DNA of 11,572 nt from 14-2 sp963628035 (GTDB lineage: Bacteria; Bacillota; Clostridia; Lachnospirales; Lachnospiraceae). The translations under genes and the position numbers were made by a program. Within the stretch, counting starts at the first letter, position 1. The number at the start of each line of letters is the position of its first letter. The notes under the pieces were generated by a model. It was given only the letters and a program-made list of their open reading frames with translations, was not told the origin of the DNA and did not search any database. Below are positions 6,170-11,572 of the stretch, one piece after another. Location of the stretch: positions 1 through 11,572 of the forward strand of contig CAVGED010000078.1 of assembly GCA_963628035.1 (NCBI GenBank), in the 5' to 3' direction.

Positions 6170-7999
6170 TCAACTCCCGATTCCCTCATCCAGGCTTGCG
6201 CCGGTCAGCTTATTAACCACCGTATTGCAGATCAGGATCGTCAGGATCAGCATCAGATTGATGGCACTGGAAAAAGCATACAGCCCCATCTCGTCAAAGT
6301 AGTCCAGCGTTGTCGCCAGGATAAAGCCCTGGGTACACAGCAGCAGGAACAGTGACAGCTCCCGCAGACATGTCATAAAGGGCAGCATATAGCCGCTGAT
6401 GATGGCAGACTTCTGAATGGGAATGATGATCCGAAACATTCGCTTAAACCAGGGCAGATCCTGAATAATGGCTGCTTCCTCAATCTCGCCGCTTAATTGA
6501 AGCATGGAATTTAAGGCGCTCCGACTGGCAAATGGAATGTATTTCACCGTACCTACAATGATTAGAAGCGCATATGTATTGAACAGATTGATCCGCTCGT
6601 TGGAGAACAGGATGAAAAACGCAGCACCCACGGCGATGGACGGCATCAGATAAGGCAAAAACGCCATGCTGTTTACATAATTCGCCCACCGGCTTCTCCG
6701 GTTCTTGGACACCGCATAGCCGATCAGCGTCCCGATGGTTCCCGCGATCAATGCACAGCAGACAGACACCAGGATTGTTCCCCCATATGCACGCCAGATA
6801 GTGGAATTAAACAAAATCCCCTGCTGGCCGTACATACCGCTCTCCGTAATATTTTCCCTGGTCACCCACCACTTGGTGGTGAGATTGCTCAGATCCCTGG
6901 TATAGAGGAAGCTGTAATCTCCCGGATTGGGCAGAAATGTCTCCAATGCAAAGGAGAGAATTGGGAAGATACTGGTAAAGAAAGTCAGCACCACCATCAC
7001 CACTGCGATCACCGTCCGCCCGATTTTTCCCAGGTTGAACTTCGACAGCTGGCCGGATTTCCCGGTCACAGTAGTATAATTCTTCCGGCTCTTTAAGCTC
7101 CACTGGTTCACCGCCAGAATCGCCACTCCGAATACCATCATAAGAATGGCAAGAATGCTGGCCTCTCCGGTGTACTTGGAATTCATGGAGATGTACTTGG
7201 TAGAAAGCGTTGTAAGTCCCAGATAATGCGGCACCGGATAGCTTCCCATGGCACTTCCGAACACCAGCAGGATCGTGGAAAGGATCGCCGGCTTGATCAT
7301 GGGCAGCGTCACCCGGAACATGGTCTTATACCGGGGCGTGTCCAGGATGGTGGCTGCTTCCTCCAGGTTGGCATCCATGTTCCGAAAGATTCCGCCGATC
7401 AGTATGTATGCAAAGGGCGCATAATGCAGCCCTAACACAATGGCACTTGGGATCATTCCCTGACACAGCCACTTGGGTGCATAGAATCCGAACAGAGATG
7501 CCAGCAATCCATCCGCAGTTCCCGTCACGCGGTTGCTGTTAAAAAGATTCTGCCACACCACAGCCAGCGTCCACTGGGGCATGATGTAGGGAAAGATGAA
7601 GATGGAGCTTAAATATTTCTTAAATCTAAGATTCGTTCTTGTCACCAGAAAAGCAAATATCCCGCCATACAGGATGGAGATCACACAGGCCAGCACCGAC
7701 AGCAGCAGCGTATTTCCCATGGGCTTCCACAGGTTGGAAGCTGCCTGCCTGCTGGTGAACAGATCCAGATAGTTGGCCGCGGAATATCCCTCCGACTTTC
7801 CGGAGAGGTGCGCGTCCACCGTCCCCGGATGGATGGCAAAGGTGTCCTTCACGATTGCCACCACCGGCGCCACCGTGGTGAATGTCAGCACGATCCCAAA
7901 CAACAGGAGAATGACATTCTGAGGCTTTGAGAAAAAGGTTCTGATCTTATTTGCAATGATAGCTTTTCTGTTCGATGTTACCGTATCTGATTTCACCAC
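6170..7999 (-). CDS. Fused two-domain ABC importer permease, iron/thiamine/AEP type
   Basis: A 609-residue permease with two BPD_transp_1 domains in one chain, as in FbpB, ThiP and 2-aminoethylphosphonate-type permeases, and about twelve membrane helices. The cytoplasmic EAA loops that dock on the ATPase are at 213-233 (EEAATILDTPRYKTMFRVTLP) and 507-527 (EEAAIIQDLPWFKRMFRIIIP). In both, the usually conserved Gly is Asp (Asp220, Asp514). A roughly 80-residue loop lies before domain 1 and an extracytoplasmic stretch of about 350-400 lies between the halves. The start is GTG at 7999, with AAGGAG ten bases upstream; a second GTG follows at once. It begins 22 bases after the binding-protein stop, so the two are one operon. 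Length and fusion are normal for this subfamily. The transported molecule cannot be told from the permease. Confidence 0.92.
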   Translation of the reverse strand: MVKSDTVTSNRKAIIANKIRTFFSKPQNVILLLFGIVLTFTTVAPVVAIVKDTFAIHPGTVDAHLSGKSEGYSAANYLDLFTSRQAASNLWKPMGNTLLLSVLACVISILYGGIFAFLVTRTNLRFKKYLSSIFIFPYIMPQWTLAVVWQNLFNSNRVTGTADGLLASLFGFYAPKWLCQGMIPSAIVLGLHYAPFAYILIGGIFRNMDANLEEAATILDTPRYKTMFRVTLPMIKPAILSTILLVFGSAMGSYPVPHYLGLTTLSTKYISMNSKYTGEASILAILMMVFGVAILAVNQWSLKSRKNYTTVTGKSGQLSKFNLGKIGRTVIAVVMVVLTFFTSIFPILSFALETFLPNPGDYSFLYTRDLSNLTTKWWVTRENITESGMYGQQGILFNSTIWRAYGGTILVSVCCALIAGTIGTLIGYAVSKNRRSRWANYVNSMAFLPYLMPSIAVGAAFFILFSNERINLFNTYALLIIVGTVKYIPFASRSALNSMLQLSGEIEEAAIIQDLPWFKRMFRIIIPIQKSAIISGYMLPFMTCLRELSLFLLLCTQGFILATTLDYFDEMGLYAFSSAINLMLILTILICNTVVNKLTGASLDEGIGS

Positions 8000-8021
8000 A
8001 GTCTACCAGCTCCTTTCCTTC

Positions 8022-9389
8022 CTACTGAGCTCCGCCCTCGCTATAGCGATTCAGCATCTCAATCCAGTTCCCCACCGTAAAATCAACGGATGCGCAGTAA
8101 TCCGGGTCTTCCAGTACCAGCTGTCCGTCACCGGTCCACCAGTCGAAGCCGCGATCATTCTTAGCCTCGTACACCAGCTGACCGTTCTCATCGTAACCGC
8201 CCTTGCTGTGCTGATATTCCTCCTCAGTAGCTTTTGCCACCTCAGGATTCGAGGAGTAACCGCCCATATCCTTGCCCCATGCAGAGAATCCCTCCTGGGT
8301 GCAGGTCAGGTATGCATTGAAGGCACATGCCGTCCATGGCAGTGGGCTGTTGTCCGTGATAAACAGATAATGACAGTAGCCAAATCCGCCAATCCCCTGA
8401 TATCCGTCCTGGTAAGCAGCTACCTTGATATTGTTCACGGATACCCCGGCGGATTCCTCTACGGAACGCAGCTTGGAATAGACCAGCAGACCGCTCTGAT
8501 CGGTTGCGGAGGCAGATACCAGCGTATTGCAGATGGGACCGTCGTCTGTCTGTCCGTTGTAGCTTTCCACCCAGAGCTTGATCCATGCCAGCGCATACTT
8601 TCCGTTTTCGCCAAGGCTCAGATCCTTGGCCTCCTTCTCCATAGCCTCGATGGTCGGTGCGAAATATGCCTGTTCCTTCGCATCCAGCGCCTCATAGGCG
8701 TCCTTTAAGCGCTTCGCATTGGTATCCTCTGTCAGCATGTAGAGGAAGTTCTTCCCCACGATCTCGGAGTCGATGTCCATAAACAGCGCATGCGCGCCTT
8801 CTGCCACGAAGTCCCAGCAGTTGTCGTAGGAAGCCGTCCCGGTGCTGTTGTAGATAAACACCTTATTCAAGGTCTGCAAGGGCAGATATCCCTCGTACTT
8901 CTCCGGAGTGGTTTCGTTTGCCTCGGCCCATTCCTTTGGAATAAAAGTATCCAGAATTCCGGTCTTCACCATCTTGGACTGAATCTGGTTGCCGTCCTGG
9001 ATCAGTGTCATGGCGAAGGTTCCCTGGGATTTCAGCGAATCTGCAGACAGTTGCTCAAAGATCTTGTTATTCTTGGGCTGCTGCCACTCATACTCCATGG
9101 AGTATGACGAATCGATGCTCTTCAGATACTCGATGAACAGCGGCAGTGCCGTCTTTCCCCGGCTGGAATTTCCCACGCCGTAAAAAGTCTTCCCGTTGGA
9201 TTCCTCGATGGCCTTCTTCGCCAGCTCCTCTAAGGACATGGTTTCCGCTTCTTTAATGATCTTCTCCACCTTCGAAAGCTCTTTCTCGCCACCTCCGGTT
9301 CCGGTTGTGATACCTCCAAAGCTACAGCCCGCCAACATTCCTGTACAAAGCATGCCGGTAAGCAGCAAAGACAGTATTCTCTTCTTCAT
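8022..9389 (-). CDS. Lipoprotein solute-binding protein of the ABC importer
   Basis: A 455-residue protein made as a lipoprotein: a Lys/Arg start (MKKR), a hydrophobic core to about 19, and a lipobox LAGC with Cys22 as the lipidated residue, followed by a Gly/Thr-rich linker. The mature part (about 40-455) is the expected size for an extracytoplasmic binding protein of the type 1/2 periplasmic-binding fold, and it starts the importer operon, so it should capture the substrate outside the membrane and pass it to the fused permease. The sequence is not a clear FbpA, sugar or polyamine binder to my eye. Six cysteines remain besides Cys22 (191, 287, 339, 355, 363, 432), and 340-380 is rich in aromatic residues, Gly and Ser. 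The ATG at 9389 has AAGGAGG seven bases upstream. Related names would be extracellular solute-binding protein. Confidence 0.88.
   Translation of the reverse strand: MKKRILSLLLTGMLCTGMLAGCSFGGITTGTGGGEKELSKVEKIIKEAETMSLEELAKKAIEESNGKTFYGVGNSSRGKTALPLFIEYLKSIDSSYSMEYEWQQPKNNKIFEQLSADSLKSQGTFAMTLIQDGNQIQSKMVKTGILDTFIPKEWAEANETTPEKYEGYLPLQTLNKVFIYNSTGTASYDNCWDFVAEGAHALFMDIDSEIVGKNFLYMLTEDTNAKRLKDAYEALDAKEQAYFAPTIEAMEKEAKDLSLGENGKYALAWIKLWVESYNGQTDDGPICNTLVSASATDQSGLLVYSKLRSVEESAGVSVNNIKVAAYQDGYQGIGGFGYCHYLFITDNSPLPWTACAFNAYLTCTQEGFSAWGKDMGGYSSNPEVAKATEEEYQHSKGGYDENGQLVYEAKNDRGFDWWTGDGQLVLEDPDYCASVDFTVGNWIEMLNRYSEGGAQ
9088..9107. repeat. 20-bp perfect palindrome inside the binding-protein gene
   Basis: TCATACTCCATGGAGTATGA reads the same on both strands with no central gap. 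It codes for part of a SYSMEYE segment (residues 95-101), so part of the symmetry may be accidental to the protein sequence, although a 20-bp perfect dyad is rare by chance in a window this size. Confidence 0.7.
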
Positions 9390-9498
9390 AAAACATTCCT
9401 CCTTGTTCTGGAAAGCAGATGCATACACCTGCCACTTTTGGATAGTTCCATTACATTTTTTGCCGCTTTATGGTCCTTGTTCGAGCACTCTCAATATA

Positions 9499-9527
9499 AT
9501 CTTAACGGGATTTCACCCTAAAATCAA
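9499..9527 (-). promoter_or_regulatory. Putative promoter of the ABC importer operon
   Basis: In the minus direction TTGATT (9527-9522) and TAAGAT (9504-9499) are 17 bases apart, each matching four of six consensus bases. Transcription would begin near 9492, leaving a leader of about 100 bases before the binding-protein ATG. An alternative -10, TATATT, overlaps the region but lacks a good -35. No known riboswitch pattern was recognised in the leader. Confidence 0.45.
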
Positions 9528-9533
9528 TAATTT

Positions 9534-9577
9534 GGGAAGTTCCTTGGCAAAATAGTAACACCCCCTAAGAACTTCCC
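9534..9577. promoter_or_regulatory. Inverted repeat between the divergent promoters
   Basis: GGGAAGTTC (9534-9542) and GAACTTCCC (9569-9577) form a 9-bp perfect dyad with 26 bases between the arms. It sits exactly between the -35 boxes of the importer operon and the glycosylase gene, a place for an operator acting on both. It could instead be a chance repeat or a weak hairpin. The regulator is not identified; none is encoded alongside. Confidence 0.45.
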
Positions 9578-9579
9578 CC

Positions 9580-9608
9580 TTGACCTGCATGTACGAGACT
9601 GTTATGAT
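9580..9608 (+). promoter_or_regulatory. Strong sigma-A promoter of the DNA glycosylase gene
   Basis: TTGACC (9580-9585) and TATGAT (9603-9608) are exactly 17 bases apart, each matching five of six consensus bases. The start site would be about 9615, directly before the AGAAAGGAG ribosome site (9615-9623), so the leader is very short. Confidence 0.75.
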
Positions 9609-9631
9609 ATCCCCAGAAAGGAGCTTTGCAC

Positions 9632-10123
9632 ATGTCCGACTACGAAACCCACACCCACGAATTTCCCCCAATCTACGATAAGGATTCACACATCCTCATC
9701 CTTGGCACCTTTCCCTCCGTCAAGTCACGGGAACAGCAATTCTACTATGGACACCCACAGAACCGCTTCTGGAAGGTTCTGGCTGCCCTGACGAATTCCC
9801 CCGTCCCCTCTGCCATCCCGGAGAAAAAGGCTCTGCTGCTTAAGAACCACATCGCAGTCTGGGATGTGATCCAAAGCTGTGAGATCATCGGTTCCTCCGA
9901 CACCTCCATCCGTAATGTGGTTCCTGCGGATATTCCACATATCCTGAAATGCAGTTCCATACATTCCATTTACGGAAACGGCACAAAGGCATGCCAGCTC
10001 TACGACAAATACATCTTGTCTCGAACCGGCATGCCCATTCATCCGCTTCCTTCCACCAGCCCCGCCAACGCAGCCTTCTCACTGGAAAGACTGATCCAGA
10101 GCTGGTCCTGCATAATGCAATAG
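9632..10123 (+). CDS. DNA-deoxyinosine glycosylase (HDG, UDG-superfamily family 6)
   Basis: A 163-residue base-excision repair enzyme that removes hypoxanthine (deaminated adenine) from DNA. The family signatures are all present: GTFPSVKSREQ (25-35, substrate and catalytic loop), YYGHPQNRFW (38-47), KNHIAVWDVI (71-80), and STSPAN (141-146), the counterpart of the second uracil-glycosylase motif. There is no signal peptide; it acts on chromosomal DNA in the cytoplasm. The ATG at 9632 is chosen because GGAG lies eight bases upstream; an in-frame TTG at 9626 is unlikely. It is the only intact plus-strand gene, runs alone from its own strong promoter, and diverges from the importer operon. Length is normal. 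A weak AATAGAAA/TTTCTATT dyad overlaps the stop, and the larger hairpin at 10161-10199 may also end this transcript. Confidence 0.92.
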   Translation: MSDYETHTHEFPPIYDKDSHILILGTFPSVKSREQQFYYGHPQNRFWKVLAALTNSPVPSAIPEKKALLLKNHIAVWDVIQSCEIIGSSDTSIRNVVPADIPHILKCSSIHSIYGNGTKACQLYDKYILSRTGMPIHPLPSTSPANAAFSLERLIQSWSCIMQ

Positions 10124-10155
10124 AAAACATGCTTTGTAAACTTTCTATTACCATG

Positions 10156-10199
10156 AAAAATCCCCTGGCTGTCAGGAACATGTTCCATTAGCCAGGGGA
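10156..10199 (-). terminator. Intrinsic terminator of the NlpC/P60 gene
   Basis: TCCCCTGGCT (10161-10170) pairs with AGCCAGGGGA (10190-10199), a 10-bp GC-rich stem. On the minus strand it is followed by five Ts (10160-10156), a good terminator seven bases past the NlpC/P60 stop. The loop contains its own palindrome GGAACATGTTCC, so a second small hairpin can form on top. On the plus strand no T run follows, so termination of the glycosylase transcript there would be weaker. Confidence 0.85.
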
Positions 10200-10205
10200 A
10201 TACTT

Positions 10206-11435
10206 CTATAACACTCTGCGTATCGCAAGAATCTCACGGTAAGTAGCAGAACTTGTCTTAATGCCTCCCGCCGGGTACGGCTTGGAATTGCTGGCATGTA
10301 CGATCTTCCCATTTCCCATATAAATCGCTACATGACCCTCGTAGAAGAACAGATCCCCCGGCTTCGCATTGGCATAGCTGACGGCCTTTCCACAGTTTCG
10401 CTGTGCTCCAGAATACCTGGGAAGTTCGATTCCGAAGTGACCGTAGACATATTTTGTAAATCCGCTGCAATCAATTCCGTTGTTGATATCATTGCCAGCA
10501 TAAACATAAGGATTACCAATGAATTTGCAAGCAAATTCCACAAGCTTCTGTCCATCAACATTCGTTGTGAAGTCCGGATTGCTGCCGCCGCCGACATTGC
10601 CGGTATTGTTCTTCTCCGTCTCCTGACGTCTGCGTTCTTCTTCCGCCTGACGAATGATCTCATTCTGCTTGGCAATGGTTTTCTGCATCTCCGCTGCCAG
10701 CTTCTTCACATCTGCAAGCTTAGTATCGAAGTCTCCCATCTGCTTCCGCTTCTGGGCGATCAATGTCTCATAGCGCTCCTGTTTCTCCTTATAGTTGGCT
10801 TGCAGATCCTCCAGCTCGGCAATCTCGCCTTCAACCTCAATCTTCAGCTCCTCAACCTGCTGCTTTGTATTCTGATACTCCACCAGCATCTGCCGATCGT
10901 AATCATACACTTCATTGACATATTCCACGCGGTTCAGAAGATCCGCCATGCTCCTGGATTCCAGGATAGAGGTGAGGTACGCCGTATCGCCCTGCTCGTA
11001 CATAAAGCGGATCCGCTTCTTCATAGCCTCATACTGAGCCGCCTCGTCCTCCTGAGCCTGCGCCAGATCTGACTGCACCTGTGTCAGCCTCTCCTCCGCT
11101 GTTGCAATATCACTTTCAACAACGCCAAGTCCCACAAGGATGTCTCCCAGCTCTGAATCCAATGCATTGATCTCTGACTGCAGACTCTCCTGCTGCTTTT
11201 CAATCTTCTCCATCTCTTTATTGGCGGAATTCAGATTCTGCTGAGCCTCGTTCTTCTTATTCGTGGCATCATTCACCTTGCTGGCGAGCACCGGCTGTAT
11301 CTGTGTCATCCCCATGACCAGTGCCAGAGCAAAAGCCAGCTTCGCAAGCTGCCTCCGCTTCCAATTTCTGTTCTTATTCCTTCTATGACCGTCTTCCCCG
11401 ACCGTGTTCCCTCGAAGCCTCGCTATGTACCTCAT
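10206..11435 (-). CDS. Secreted PcsB-like coiled-coil NlpC/P60 peptidoglycan hydrolase
   Basis: A 409-residue cell-wall hydrolase. An unusually long, basic n-region (about 1-29, rich in Arg and Asn) precedes a hydrophobic segment (31-50) ending in a VLA-S cleavage site, so it is exported or anchored. Residues about 53-275 are a long coiled coil of the PcsB type, including the segment KKRIRFMYEQGDTAYLTSIL (139-158); such regions usually link the enzyme to FtsEX or hold it inactive. After a Gly/Ser linker (278-290) comes the NlpC/P60 domain with catalytic Cys323 (DCSGF), His368 (GHVAIY) and His380, a complete triad. It would cut peptide stems of peptidoglycan during growth or cell separation. 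The ATG at 11435 has AAAGGAAGG just upstream; an earlier in-frame ATG at 11492 lies past the site and is less likely. It has its own promoter and terminator and stands alone here. Confidence 0.93.
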   Translation of the reverse strand: MRYIARLRGNTVGEDGHRRNKNRNWKRRQLAKLAFALALVMGMTQIQPVLASKVNDATNKKNEAQQNLNSANKEMEKIEKQQESLQSEINALDSELGDILVGLGVVESDIATAEERLTQVQSDLAQAQEDEAAQYEAMKKRIRFMYEQGDTAYLTSILESRSMADLLNRVEYVNEVYDYDRQMLVEYQNTKQQVEELKIEVEGEIAELEDLQANYKEKQERYETLIAQKRKQMGDFDTKLADVKKLAAEMQKTIAKQNEIIRQAEEERRRQETEKNNTGNVGGGSNPDFTTNVDGQKLVEFACKFIGNPYVYAGNDINNGIDCSGFTKYVYGHFGIELPRYSGAQRNCGKAVSYANAKPGDLFFYEGHVAIYMGNGKIVHASNSKPYPAGGIKTSSATYREILAIRRVL

Positions 11436-11516
11436 ATGACCTTCCTTTCGATTAGTACCCTTATATAACGTAACGTCAAAAGCCCGAAACATATTTCAAA
11501 TTTATGAACTACATTA

Positions 11517-11545
11517 AGTATAACATCTGTGATTCCGCTTGACAA
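11517..11545 (-). promoter_or_regulatory. Strong sigma-A promoter of the NlpC/P60 gene
   Basis: In the minus direction TTGTCA (11545-11540) and TATACT (11522-11517) are exactly 17 bases apart, each five of six to consensus, with an A/T-rich stretch upstream. The leader is about 75 bases. A second, weaker pair (TTGACG, 17 bases, ACTAAT) lies further in, but its start site would overlap the ribosome site, so it is not listed separately. Confidence 0.75.
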
Positions 11546-11572
11546 CTGCTAATTTTTTAAATTTTTTGTAAA

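Noticed and set aside
7956..8708. Long plus-strand open frame opposite the binding protein and permease start (250 codons)
   Set aside because: It crosses the boundary of two well-supported genes, lacks a ribosome site and shows no family motif.
9390..9492. Riboswitch in the leader of the importer operon
   Set aside because: About 100 bases were read for thiamine, cobalamin, purine, lysine and other familiar conserved cores; none was recognised and no terminator or anti-terminator pair is evident.
10296..11072. Long plus-strand open frame opposite the NlpC/P60 gene (258 codons)
   Set aside because: It lies wholly antisense to a gene with complete catalytic motifs, has no ribosome site, and its leucine/isoleucine-rich product is what a coiled-coil gene gives when read backwards.

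Overview
The window looks like a chromosomal stretch from a Gram-positive anaerobe of the Clostridia, most probably a Lachnospiraceae-type gut bacterium. This is inferred from strong GGAGG ribosome sites, sigma-A type promoters, a lipoprotein solute-binding protein, a PcsB-like NlpC/P60 hydrolase, and a TGDTNNLALW-type cell-wall sorting signal of the kind common in that family. No species is claimed. Almost everything is on the minus strand. The plus-strand exceptions are a decayed surface-protein tail at the left edge and a DNA glycosylase gene near the right.

Layout from left to right. Positions 1-271 hold the frameshifted end of a sortase-type surface protein and a 14-bp-stem terminator. 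Positions 278-2997 form a visibly AT-rich block (sampled lines about 27-33% G+C, against about 52-57% in sampled lines further right). Read in the minus direction it encodes a TetR-family regulator, a hairpin with a T tract, a radical SAM protein with many cysteines, and a small PAP2-like membrane protein. This looks like a separately acquired cassette and is the best candidate for an undescribed pathway. Positions 3055-4262 hold a NUDIX hydrolase and a PHP-domain phosphoesterase joined by an ATGA overlap behind a recognisable promoter.

Positions 4351-9389 are one ABC importer operon, transcribed leftwards: lipoprotein binding protein, fused two-domain permease, then ATPase. It resembles the iron/thiamine/phosphonate importer class in layout. 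It is odd in three ways: the ATPase carries a roughly 120-residue helical insertion before its signature motif plus a long C-terminal domain, the permease has Asp in place of the usual Gly in both EAA loops, and the binding protein has six cysteines besides the lipid-anchored one. Its substrate cannot be read from the sequence.

The importer promoter faces a strong promoter for a DNA-deoxyinosine glycosylase (9632-10123, plus strand), with a 9-bp inverted repeat between the two. The right end (10206-11435) is a secreted coiled-coil NlpC/P60 peptidoglycan hydrolase with its own promoter and terminator. The window has no rRNA, tRNA, CRISPR array, intact insertion sequence or recognised riboswitch that I can see.
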